Shown here piece after piece: positions 49,643-59,424 of a stretch of 64,000 nt of DNA. The stretch comes from Candidatus Sabulitectum silens (GTDB lineage: Bacteria; Fermentibacterota; Fermentibacteria; Fermentibacterales; JCC-6): NCBI GenBank assembly GCA_001875255.1, contig MJAN01000001.1:124001-188000 (forward strand), written 5' to 3'. The stretch's first letter is position 1. Each line of letters opens with the position of its first letter. Made by a program: the position numbers and the translations under genes. Under the pieces are notes generated by a model. The model had not been told where the DNA came from. It made no database searches and saw only the letters and a program-made list of their open reading frames with translations.

Positions 49643-50353
49643 ATGCTGATAAGGGTCATAAGCGATGTGCACGGTAATCTGGCGGCCCTCAAGGCGGTCC
49701 TGGCACACCCCGACGGCCTGAAGGCCGGGGAGACCCTCTGCCTTGGAGACACTGTGGGCTACGGCTCACATCCCGTGGACTGCATAAACATAGTGAAGCA
49801 GCACTGCGGTCATGTGGTTGCAGGTAACCACTACCACGGCGCCGCGGGGCTGATGAGCATTTCAAGCTTCAATTTCGACGGCCAGCGTGCCATCGAGTGG
49901 ACCAGGACCCAGCTCGAGGAAGACCATGTCACCTGGCTCAAACAGCTTCCCCTTCGTACCTTCTTCCAGGGTATCCTGCTCACCCACGGGTCGCCGGACG
50001 ACCCCGGCGGCTGGACCTATGTGCTCAACTCATACACCGCCAGGGATGCGGTTCTTGCCGCGGAAGGCTACCCTTCCATCTACGGCCATACCCACATACC
50101 CATGCAGTGGACCCGCACCGGGGACTGCTCCTCCGAACCGGCGGGAACCTTCGCCGAAGCCGCCCTGATAAACTGCGGAAGCGTGGGGCAACCCAGGGAC
50201 GGCGACCCCAGGGCGGCCTACCTCCTGTTGAACACCGAAGAGCGTACTTTCAGACATGTCCGTGTGGAGTACGACATCCACCGGGCTGCATCGGCCATAA
50301 GGGCCGCCGGTCTTCCGGAGCACCTGGCCGGCCGTCTATTCCTGGGCAAGTAG
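49643..50353 (+). CDS. Calcineurin-like metallophosphoesterase
   Basis: A 236-residue phosphodiesterase-fold protein with metal ligands in RVISDVHGN, CLGDTVGYG, VAGNHYH, LLTHGSPDD and YGHTHIPM. It resembles YfcE/ApaH-like stand-alone phosphoesterases. Substrate unknown. Intact. Confidence 0.85.
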   Translation: MLIRVISDVHGNLAALKAVLAHPDGLKAGETLCLGDTVGYGSHPVDCINIVKQHCGHVVAGNHYHGAAGLMSISSFNFDGQRAIEWTRTQLEEDHVTWLKQLPLRTFFQGILLTHGSPDDPGGWTYVLNSYTARDAVLAAEGYPSIYGHTHIPMQWTRTGDCSSEPAGTFAEAALINCGSVGQPRDGDPRAAYLLLNTEERTFRHVRVEYDIHRAASAIRAAGLPEHLAGRLFLGK

Positions 50354-50363
50354 GGAGGTAAGG

Positions 50364-50982
50364 ATGATCTTTTCGGCAATGCTTCTGATGACCTGTCTGG
50401 TCTCCCAGGCAACACAGCTTACAGTTAACATCACCGGCTTCGAGGAACGGACAGGAGAGGCAAGGCTGGCGGTCTTCGGCCCCGGCGACTCCTTCCCCAT
50501 GGAGATAGACGAGGCCCTCTACAAAGGGGTAATGACCGTTGATGCTGATACACTGGTCTTCACCATCGATTCACTGGCTCCGGGCACATATGCCATTACG
50601 CCTACCATGACAGGGACATGGACGGAGAGCTGGACATGCACTGGTACGGTCCTCCCAGCGAGAAGGTGGGGGTATCCAACAATGCCACCGGCTTCGCCGG
50701 CCCCCCGGGTTTCGACGACGCGTCCTTCCTGCTTGGTGATGAACCCTGGTTCTGGGTATCTGCTGCGCTGAAGAACTATCTTCCCGTTTTGAGAACCCTT
50801 ACCGTGGAGAATCTCATCGCCGTTTCCAGTACCACACCTGAGATCCTCCAGGCATAAGCGAAGAGGTTCTGGCGGCGTTCCCCGATTCCGGTTATTTTAT
50901 GGAGATGGATGTGAGCCCCCACGGGGTGCTCGCCTTCGATCCTTTCACCGAAGAATTTCACAGGCTCTACATCATGAGATAG
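50364..50982 (+). CDS. Secreted DUF2141-family protein with C-terminal extension, two frameshifts
   Basis: A signal peptide (MIFSAMLLMTCLVSQA) precedes a DUF2141 domain: LTVNITGFEERTGEARLAVFG, GTYAIAVYHDRDMDGELD and GPPSEKVGVSNNATGFAGPPGFDDASF. After about residue 130 an extra ~75-residue segment (LKNYLPVLRTLTVENLIAV, FPDSGYFMEMDVSPHGVLAFDPF) is not part of the usual family. Breaks lie near 50598 and 50856. The second is inferred because the two frames join smoothly there. Confidence 0.65.
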
Positions 50983-50999
50983 AGTCCTTACGAGGGGTC

Positions 51000-52229
51000 A
51001 TGGCAATAAAACTGTACGATGGCGAGAACTGTCCCTGCCCGGCGGACTGCCGCCGGCACGGCAAATGCTCCGAATGCATGAAGTTCCACCACGGCAGGAA
51101 GGAACCCACATACTGCGAGTTCCTTGCGGGAAAGCTGGACGACGAGAAGCTTCCGGAACAGCCTGAAAGGGCCCGGCGCACCGGTAAGCAGATCAGGCTC
51201 CTCGACTACGCCCCATGCGCAGGTTGAGCAGGCAAGCTTAAGCCCGCAAGGCTTGCGGGAATAGTGCAGAAGCTTCCCCGGTACATCACCCCGGATCTGC
51301 TTGTGGGGCTGGAGAACATGGACGACGCCGGGGTCTACCGAATTACCGACGACATCGCCCTGGTGCAAACTGTGGACTTCTTCTACCCCATGGTGAACGA
51401 CCCCCGGATGAACGGCCGTATCGCCGCGGCGAACTCACTGTCCGACATCTGGGCCATGGGGGCCACCGCCCACACCGCCATGAACGTCCTGGCGTATCCC
51501 CCGGGGCTCATCGATGCCGATACCATAGGGGACATGCTGGCCGGGGGCAGCGAGAAACTCGTAGAGGCAAGGGTATCCCTTGTGGGTGGCCATACCATGG
51601 AACAGGAGGACCTGCTCTACGGCATGAGCGTAACGGGAACCGTGCATCCCGGTGGAATAAAGACGAACACAAGCGCCGGTGCAGGGAACGCCATCATACT
51701 CACCAAGCCCCTTGGAACCGGGGTATACGGCAGGGCCATGATGCAGACGGACCTTGACCCCGGTCAGTACCGCGAGGCCACCGATTCCATGTGCAGGCTG
51801 AACATGTACGCCGCCGATGTACTGAAGGAGTTCAGCGTCACCGCCATGACCGATGTTACAGGCTTCGGCCTGCTGGGCCATGCTCTGCCGGTGATGAGGA
51901 GCAGCGGTCTCACCGCGGTGCTCAGCGCCGGTGCCGTGCCCCTCCTTTCCCACACCATCGCCCTTCAGAAAATGTACGGCGCCAAGGAGGCCTGCAAGGT
52001 CAAGGAGTACGTTTCCGAATATCTTACTGTGCAGGATGGGGTTCCCGGAGCCCGGGTCACCCTCTTCTCCGAGGCGGAAACCTCCGGCGGACTGCTTGTT
52101 TTCATCGACGACGCCCGGTCGGAAACAGCCCTTCGAAGGATAAGGGAGTGCGGCGATGAAGCCGCCGCCATTATCGGTCACACCGAAACCTCAAGGGTGA
52201 AGAACGAGTTCCTCAAAGTGGTTGAATAG
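51000..52229 (+). CDS. selD: Selenophosphate synthetase SelD, a selenoprotein, with fused N-terminal Cys-rich domain
   Basis: SelD makes selenophosphate from selenide and ATP. The frame from ATG 51000 to 52229 is interrupted only by a TGA at 51225-51227. It sits exactly where the family has its active-site Cys/Sec: CAG-U-AGK, with the catalytic Lys three residues on. Downstream motifs are MDDAGVYRITDDIALVQTVDFF, GRIAAANSLSDIWAMG, GGHTMEQ and DVTGFGLLGHA. Read as Sec76, the protein has 409 residues. The first ~55 residues form a Cys-rich module (C11, C13, C17, C23, C26, C39) resembling a small stand-alone protein family. No start codon lies between the module and the TGA. Confidence 0.85.
51228..51259 (+). 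promoter_or_regulatory. Bacterial SECIS-like hairpin after the selD UGA
   Basis: CCCGCAA (51243-51249) and TTGCGGG (51253-51259) form a perfect stem with GGC at the apex, 22 bases after the UGA. Opening the last pair gives an AGGCT loop similar to AGGTCT of E. coli fdhF. Distance and apical GG fit SelB-dependent SECIS elements. Confidence 0.75.
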
Positions 52230-52308
52230 CCTGGTCCCTTTACAATTCCTGATAAAACAGCCAAGACAAGGCAAAAGTCCGGTGTTTGCATAATATATCG
52301 GAACTGAG

Positions 52309-52337
52309 TTGGGAATACTTTCCCAATGATATATAAT
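52309..52337 (+). promoter_or_regulatory. Possible distal permease promoter with dyad
   Basis: TTGGGA (52309-52314) and TATAAT (52332-52337) are 17 bases apart. TTGGGAA-TACT-TTCCCAA (52309-52326) is a perfect inverted repeat covering the -35 box, so it may be an operator. Confidence 0.5.
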
Positions 52338-52389
52338 TTATTAACAAAATACAGAATGTAGCATGGCAGTATACTGAATTATGCCCATG

Positions 52390-52449
52390 TTGACAGCGAA
52401 TAGCAAATACCATATTTTAAGAAAGGGTATTATTTATACGATAAATAAT
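52390..52449 (+). promoter_or_regulatory. Permease promoter and downstream palindromic operator
   Basis: TTGACA (52390-52395) and TATTTT (52413-52418) are 17 bases apart. Just past the expected start site, ATTATTTAT (52429-52437) and ATAAATAAT (52441-52449) form a perfect 9-bp inverted repeat around ACG. AGGAGG follows, nine bases before the ATG. Together with the distal dyad this 235-base gap is an AT-rich regulatory region. Confidence 0.65.
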
Positions 52450-52464
52450 TAAACAGGAGGTATC

Positions 52465-54040
52465 ATGTCTCAAACAGAGGGGTCATTTTTACCAGACGGG
52501 CATCGGGCCTGGTGAGGGAGCTCTCATGGTTCGATGTTTTCATCTTCGTGGTGGCTGGCCCGGCGGCCTCCGGGGTGATGTTCTACTCGGTTTCCACCGC
52601 GGCTGATTTTCCCGGGGCAAGTCTTCCCCTTGCCTTCCTGATAGGGCTTCTGGTTTTCCTGCCCATTACTTTGCTCGTGGCCATTACATCGGCGACCATG
52701 CCCCGTTCCGGCGGGCTCTACATAGCCGTCAGCAGGGTGATGGGGCCAACCATAGGATACCTGAGCGCATGGCTTCTCTTCATAGGGTACGGGATATCCA
52801 GCGGGGTCCTGGGGTACATAGTTGTGGGACTCATGGGCTCGGCCTTCTCCACGGCGGCCCTTGGGAGCGGTATTGGATGGCTGGCCGGCATAGGCCAGGC
52901 CATGCAGACATCCCATGGCCAGCTGATAGGGGGAATGCTATGGGTAATACTGTTCTGGGCGGTGGCCTACAGGGGGATAAGGAAGGTGAAAAGCCTAATG
53001 AGGGCCATGTTCTTCATACCCCTTATCGGAACCGCCATAGCCGTGGCAATGTTCTTTGCCTCCGGTGTGGAGTCCGCCGCGGCGGGTTCAACTCAACCTG
53101 GGGAGCCGGCGCCTTCGAAACCATAACCCTGAGGGCATCGGAGCTCGGGCTGGAGGAATCATCCTTCAGCCTCGGTGCAACGATTAAATCACTTGTGGTG
53201 GTGGTCTGGGCCTATGCAAGCATAACCATCATCAACTACGCCGGCGGGGAGGTGAAAACCCCGAAAACAAGCATGATCAGGGGTTTTACCATTGGAACCG
53301 CCTTCGTTGGAATAATGTATGTGGTGATAGTAATGGCTGCATACAGCGCCTTCGGGAATTTCATAACATCATACGATTTCCTCTACGATAACCATCCGGA
53401 GGTGCTATCAGGAATAATGGGAGGTCTTGTGGAGCCCTCCATTCCTTTTTACTTCATGGCCATTTCCGGAAATGTATGGTTCGGTCTTGTGGTGGCCCTG
53501 AGCATCGCTCTGTGGTTCGCGAATTCGATCCTTCCCGGTTTCCTGGCCAATTCACGCCTGGCCTTTGCCATGTCCATGGACAAATCCTTCCCGAAATCCC
53601 TCTCCGCTGTGAACAGAAGAACCGGTTCTCCCACCAACGCCGTTCACCTGAATGCCTTCTTCTGCATTATCGGTGTTCTGATAATGATGCTTTCAGTGGA
53701 TGTTATCCTGGGGCTTCTCACCCTTACCACCTTTTTCATCTTCTGGCCCTACGGCCTCGCCACCATGCTTCTGCCATACCATAAACCGGAGATCTATGAG
53801 CGGTCGCCGGTGCAGTGGAGCCTGTTCGGGGTTCCGGTGATGACCATTCTCGGAGGTTTCACCTTCCTGGTGGGATGGTTCTTCATCTACCTCGCCTTCA
53901 CAAACTTCTCTCCTGTGGTGATGCTTACACTCATCGGAGTGATGCTGGCCGGTCTTGTGGTTTACCTGGTTCAGCAGGCTAAGAATCGAAAAGAGGGCGT
54001 GGATGTGAGCCGTATCTACTCCACCATCCCCCCGGAATAG
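52465..54040 (+). CDS. APC-family amino-acid permease, two frameshifts
   Basis: A polytopic transporter of about 525 residues with about twelve hydrophobic segments. The entry motif SGLVRELSWFDVFIFVVAGPAASG corresponds to TM1 of APC permeases. MPRSGGLYIAVSRV is the conserved TM2-3 loop, and TIINYAGGEVKTPKTSMIRG the TM6-7 signature. Breaks lie near 52488 (one T lost) and near 53085. It has a strong AGGAGG site and its own regulated promoter. With three class-III aminotransferases in the window it probably imports amino acids or amines. Confidence 0.88.
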
Positions 54041-54051
54041 AAAGGATACTA

Positions 54052-55001
54052 TTGAAAAGGATGTTTTTCTCCGTGGATGTTCACGGAGCGGAAAGCGTAT
54101 GGAGAAAATGGCTGCGGGTGCCGGAGCTCTACGAAGCCGACGCGCTGCTTCTCTGCGGCGACCTTACCGGCAAATCCCTGGTGCCCCTTATCAACCGGGG
54201 TAGCGGCAAGTGGAACGCATACTACTTCGGCAGGAACTGGACACTCCAGGAGGGTTCCGAGCTCGACGCCATGGAGAAGCGGATAATGGATTCCGGTTCA
54301 TATACCTCCGCTGCGGGCCAGACGAAGTGAAAGAGCTGCAGAACGACCCCACCGCAGTGGAAAGGCTGATGATGGCCATGATCAAGGACAGAATGGCCCG
54401 CTGGATGGAGATGCTCATTGAGAAGGTCGATCTGTCAGCAGTGGATGCCATAGTAATGCCCGGGAACGACGACGACTGGGAGATCGATGATGTGATCAGC
54501 TCCTTCCAGGACCGGGGCGTCAGGTGGTGCCTGGATGAACCGGTGGATGTTCTGGGAGCTCCCATGATAAGCCTGGACTATGTAAACCCCACCCCATGGG
54601 ATACTCCAAGGGAAGACAACGAAAAGGGGCTTGGAAAGCGGATCAAAAAGCTTGTTAAAAAGCTCGATGATCCCGGAAGGGCAATATTCAACTTCCACGC
54701 GCCGCCCTATGGAACAATGCTTGACCTTGCCCCGGAGCTGGATTCCAGCAGGAAACCGGTTACCGTGGCCGGCCAGGTGAACTTCGTCCATGTGGGAAGC
54801 AGAGCGGTTACCGAGGCCCTGGAAAAATACAGGCCGATGATAGGCCTCCACGGGCACATACACGAATCCAGCGGCCATGACAAAGTGGGCGATGTTACCG
54901 TGGTCAACCCCGGATCTGAATACGGCGAGGGGATACTTAGAGGCTACATCATAGAGATCCAGGACGGCAGGGTGAACAACCAGTGGAAGGTGGAGGGATG
55001 A
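54052..55001 (+). CDS. Metallophosphoesterase, one frameshift
   Basis: About 316 residues with calcineurin-like ligands: MFFSVDVHG, LLLCGDLTG, VMPGNDDDWEIDD, FNFHAPPYG and GLHGHIHES. The break is near 54298. The TTG start with AAAGGA upstream is chosen; an ATG lies three codons on. The stop overlaps the next gene (ATGA). Substrate unknown. Confidence 0.8.
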
Positions 55002-55837
55002 CCCCGGCAAGGCTTCCCGCAGATGTGCACGCCCCCTTTCTTGAACCGGGAGAGGTCCTCTCCACGGAAAGGCTGCGGGAACAGGAGAAGCGGTTCCTGG
55101 AAATGCTTGACGAACTCATGGAAAAGGCCCGGGAATACAATGTAACCATCCGGGTGATAGGCTCCCTTGCCTTTCGTCTCCGCTGCCCCGACCAGAAATA
55201 CATGGAGTATGACAACGGCAGATATCTCACCGACATTGACTTCATAGCCCTTTCAAAGGACATCGCCGGTGTACAGGACATGTTCCAGGAACTGGGCTGG
55301 GATGAGAATATGACGGTCCTGAGGCTGTTCGGTGATAAAAGGCGGATCTTCTATCACCCGGAGCTTCCGGTCCACTCCGACATTTTCATAGACAAGCTCA
55401 GATTCTGCCATGAGATAGATTTCCGTGGCAGGCTCGGGATCGACCCGGTCACAATAAGCCTGATCGATCTGCTCCTGGAAAAACTTCAGATCGTTGAGAT
55501 CAACAGAAAGGACCTCATCGACATGATGGTGCTCCTCCGCCAGTACGGGGTTGCAGGGGTTAAGAACACCAACGAAGCGATAAACGGCGGAAGGCTGGCG
55601 GAGATATGCAGGAAGGACTGGGGCTGGTGGAAAACCGCAACGGTCAATCTGAAAAAGACCCGGGATTTCGCACGGGAATACCTTCCCAGGGAGGACGCCT
55701 CCATTGTGCGGGAAAGGGTGGTGGCCCTTGAAAGGAACATCGCCGAAGCTGGAAAGACCCTCCGCTGGAAGATGCGAAGCCTGATCGGTGAAAGACTGAG
55801 ATGGTACCGGGAGGTGGAGGAAGTTGAACGGGACTGA
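54998..55837 (+). CDS. Nucleotidyltransferase-fold protein
   Basis: A 279-residue protein with the minimal nucleotidyltransferase signature IRVIGSLAFR and, about 30 residues later, LTDIDFIAL (GS...DxD), then SDIFIDKLRF for the third acidic position. The C-terminal half is helical (SLIDLLLEKLQIVEINRKDLIDMM), as in AbiEii/MNT-like proteins. It is coupled to the upstream phosphoesterase by ATGA and followed by an aminotransferase. No toxin-antitoxin partner is evident. Intact. Confidence 0.65.
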   Translation: MTPARLPADVHAPFLEPGEVLSTERLREQEKRFLEMLDELMEKAREYNVTIRVIGSLAFRLRCPDQKYMEYDNGRYLTDIDFIALSKDIAGVQDMFQELGWDENMTVLRLFGDKRRIFYHPELPVHSDIFIDKLRFCHEIDFRGRLGIDPVTISLIDLLLEKLQIVEINRKDLIDMMVLLRQYGVAGVKNTNEAINGGRLAEICRKDWGWWKTATVNLKKTRDFAREYLPREDASIVRERVVALERNIAEAGKTLRWKMRSLIGERLRWYREVEEVERD

Positions 55838-55858
55838 TAAAGAGAAAGGATACATGAA

Positions 55859-57380
55859 ATGAATGATATATCAGCGTTTACCGGAGGTGATGTGAAATCG
55901 CTTCAGCACAGCCTGCTGGAGGCGATGGTCCTTGATCCCCTGAAGCATCCTGAGCGTTCCGCCACGACCCTGGCAAGGGTGGTGGAGGTTCTCGGGATCA
56001 TCATGGACCCCCACTCGGACATTGACTCCCTGGTGGCCAGGTGCCGAAAGGCCGCCGGGAATCCCGCCCCCTTCGACGCCCTCTCCGTGGGCGCCGCCAC
56101 AGCGGTTGCCTCGGTGCTGCTTTCGTCGCTCTCACCGGAGCAGATAGCCCTGGCATCGGACTTCATAATGGAATCGGAGCTGTCCACCGGAGAGGTGGTG
56201 GAGCTGCACAGGAAGTTCAAGATACCGGTTTCCCATCTGGAGGATGACATGCTGCCGGTTAACGGCGAAGGCGCCAGGATACAGGACTCCCGGGGAAGGG
56301 TTTACATAGACCTCGACAGCAACTACAGCGCAACCAACCTCGGCAACTGCAACAACGCCATAGCCCTCGGGCTCTACAACCAGGCCAGGCTCCTCATCTC
56401 CCAGAAGGAGGACAGGATCCAGGTGGCCCGGGCAAGGTTCCTGAAGGAGATAACCCCGATGATGCCCCGGGGGCTGAACAGGTTTTACTGGCAGAACTCC
56501 GGCGGCGAAGCGGTGGACAAAGCCTGAAGATAGCAAAGGCACACACGGGGCACACCGGTGTGGTCGCCTTCCAGGGAGGATTCCACGGCAGGACCCACGG
56601 AGCCGTGGCGGTGACCTGCAACGAGAGCTACAGGAAGCCCTTTGGCCTCCACGAAGAGAGCTGGGTCCACTTCGCTCCATTCAACGAGCTGGAACCCGTT
56701 GAGGAGCTCCTGAAGGAAGGAAAGGCCAGGTCGGTGATACTGGAACTGATCCAGGGCGAGGAAGCCGGCATGAGGCCGGCCACAGAGGAGTTCGCCCGGG
56801 GTATCAGGGAACTCTGCAACGAGTACGACGCCGTAATGATAACCGACGAGGTCCAGACCGGTTTTGCCAGGGTGTCCGGGGGAAAAGGCCAGTGGTTCGC
56901 CTGCCACCGTTACGGGATCGTTCCCGACATCATGACCATCGGGAAATCCTTCGGCGGAGGCTATCCTGTAACAGCTGTTGTAACCGGAGAGAAGATCTCC
57001 AGTCGATGAAGGCCGGGTATGACGGCTCCACCTTCGGGGGCACTCCCATGGCAATGGTCTCCGCCCTGATAGCAACGAGGCAGATGCGAGCTCTGGACCT
57101 CACTGTAAGGGTCAGCGAAATGAGCAGGCTCTTTGCGGAGAAACTCGCCGAAATTGACTCTCCGCATTTCAGGGGATTCAGGGCCCTGGGGCTGATGGTT
57201 GCCCTTGATATGGACAGCCCGGAGAATGTGAAGAAGGCCCAGGAGGAAATGATGAAAGGCGGAGCCCATTCGTCTCTTTCCACCGGCAGTACCATGAGGC
57301 TCATGCCACCCCTGGTGATAACACCGGCGGAGGTGGACCACGTGGTGAATGCTTTCAGACAGGCCCTTAACAGCCTATAG
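55859..57380 (+). CDS. Class-III PLP aminotransferase with N-terminal extension, two frameshifts
   Basis: About 505 residues. An N-terminal helical region of roughly 120 residues (SLQHSLLEAMVLDPLKHPERS) precedes the fold-type I catalytic domain: YIDLDSNYSATNLGNCN, FYWQNSGGEAVDKALKIAK, FQGGFHGRTHGAVAVT, ITDEVQTGFARV and IGKSFGGGYPVTAV (Schiff-base Lys). Breaks lie near 56520 and 56995. The extension makes it longer than acetylornithine-type enzymes. Substrate unknown; possibly an omega-amino acid. Confidence 0.85.
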
Positions 57381-57427
57381 ACCTGTTTTTCGCCGGCTTC
57401 CGGTGCATTATAGTCTGGTGGTGAAGA

Positions 57428-58433
57428 ATGGAAGGGAAGGCGGATATGGGCGGTAGCGGAGAATGGCCGGTAAAACCGGTGGTGGTATGCAGCAGGTGCA
57501 TGGGTTTCGAACACTGCAGGTACAACGGGCAGATCCTCACCGACTCCATCGTGGAGGCCCTTAAACCCTTCGTGGAGTTCATAACCCCCTGTCCGGAAAA
57601 GGATATCGGCCTGGGCGTTCCCAGACATCCTGTAAGGGTGGTCCAGACCGACGGCGAGAACTCCCTGATACAGCTGGTTACAGGGGATGACGCAACCGGA
57701 AGGATGCTGGATCACAACAGGGGTTTCTTTGAGAAACTCAAGGCCGTGGACGGCTTCATACTTAAATCCCGTTCTCCATCCTGTGGTCTCTTCGATGTGA
57801 AATACTATCCACCCGGTGACAGGAAGCCACCCCTTGGAAGGGGAAGCGGCTTTTTCGGCGGTGAGGCCCTTTCCAGGTTTCCCGGTCTGGCCCTGGAAGA
57901 TGAGGCAAGGCTGGGCAACGAGAAGATACTTGTACACTTCCTCACCAAACTCTTCACACTGGCGGACTTCAGGGCGGTTGCAAAGAGCGGCAGCCCCGGT
58001 GAACTGGTTGCCTTCCAGGGCAGACACAAACTCCTTCTCATGGCATACAGCCAGGAGGAGATGCGGGAAATGGGAAGGATAGTGGCTCACCAGGCGGAGA
58101 CCGGTATGGGAACCGCCCTTGAGAACTACGAAGAGCACCTCCTCAGGGCTTTCACCGCCGGCGCCACATACAGGTCCCACATCAATGTGCTTGAGCACGC
58201 CTCGGATATGTTTCAGGAAAGCTCACTAAGGAGGAGAGGGCCTTCTTTCTGGACAACCTGGAGATGTACAGGGAGGACAGGACCCCCCTGGTAACCCTGC
58301 TGAACCTTCTTGAATCCTGGATACTCAGGTTCGAAGTGAGCTACCTGAAGGAACAGAGCTACTTCCGGCCCTATCCCCTGAACTGAGGAAGAAGTTCGAC
58401 AGATACCGCTCAAAGGATTACTGGGGGCGGTAA
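57428..58433 (+). CDS. DUF523-DUF1722 protein (YbgA-like), two frameshifts
   Basis: The N-terminal DUF523 has VVVCSRCMGFEHCRYNGQ, EFITPCPEKDIGLGVPR and ILKSRSPSCGLF, with conserved cysteines. The C-terminal DUF1722 (YbgA) has FQGRHKLLLMAYSQEEMREMGRIV, then LDNLEMYREDRTPLVTLLNLL. Breaks lie near 58225 and 58390. Repair of the second gives the tail LRKKFDRYRSKDYWGR. The family is often near photolyase genes but none is here. Function not established. Confidence 0.8.
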
Positions 58434-58440
58434 AACCCGG

Positions 58441-59305
58441 TCACTGATCCAGCCTGAAAACGCAGTCGTGGCCGGCGCACCGCACATTGAGTGTCCTTCC
58501 CAGTATGTGGAAATACTCCGGCGCCGTGGGCACCGGCACCCGCTGCAGAACCTCTCCGGTGGCTCTGTCCAGAAGATAGACGAAATCATCCTCGGCGGTG
58601 AAACCGTATCCGGTCACTATCAGGTCTTTCAGAAGAAGGAAGTTCTCTCCGTTGGACACCAGGGGAGGGGTGCGCCAGAGGATCTCAAGGCTGGACAGGT
58701 CAATGGCGGTAAGGTAGCCGGTGCTTCCGCCTGAAATGGAGGAATAGGTCCTGTGGGCGGTTGATACATAGAGGATACCCCTGTCAGCCTCGGCCCATTT
58801 CAGGGCCTGGAAGGTGAATTCCATCTCCTCATCGTTTACCTGCTCCGGATGATGGCCGTAGGCAAGGAAATCGAAAATAACTGTCCGCTCCAGGGTTTCA
58901 TTATCGTGGAGTGCCAGGAGCCGGGGTTCCAGAACAACGCCGAAGCGGTTGGGGGGCAGCCCGTACATGGCTATGCGGTGGCTCTTCGAGTTTACTGTCT
59001 GATAGAGATGAAACACTCCCTCCCCAGGGGTGGTGATCACCTCGGGTATCCCTCGGGGGGTATATCACCCGTATGGCATGATTTACACCGCCGTTGTGGA
59101 AGGTTGCCCCTGGCCAGTTCCCGGGAAGGGAGTTGAACCAGTTCTCGTAGTCGGTTCCGCCGTTTGGAAGGCAAACCGTGAGTTCCAGCGGACCAGCGGA
59201 GCCCGGGTCTCCGGGGGGTGTGGTATCGAAGGGGGGCGTATCCAGGGGGACCGGAAGCACCGTTGCTGAAACCCCCAGGAAAAGCATTGCAATGGCAGGT
59301 GTCAT
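58441..59305 (-). CDS. Exported beta-propeller-like protein, one frameshift
   Basis: A signal-like N-terminus (MTPAIAMLFLGVSATVLPVP) precedes a Pro/Gly-rich stretch and beta strands with PQQ-propeller features: GYLTAIDLSSLEILWRTPP and FVYLLDRATGEVLQRVPVP. The break is near 59050. The ATG at 59305 has GGAG upstream. It converges on the DUF523 gene with only a few bases between the stops. Unknown role. Confidence 0.6.
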
Positions 59306-59424
59306 TTCATTCTCCTTCGGGTTCCGGAGAAAAAAACGTATTGTTTGCCCCCCTCAGGGACTGACTGAGCCTGGCGATCTTCACCGGGAGATGGTCGGTT
59401 GCGAAGATGCATCTCTCCATCCTG

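Noticed and set aside
54998..55837. AbiEii-type toxin of a toxin-antitoxin pair
   Set aside because: The fold signature is present, but the neighbours are a phosphoesterase and an aminotransferase, with no small antitoxin-like gene.
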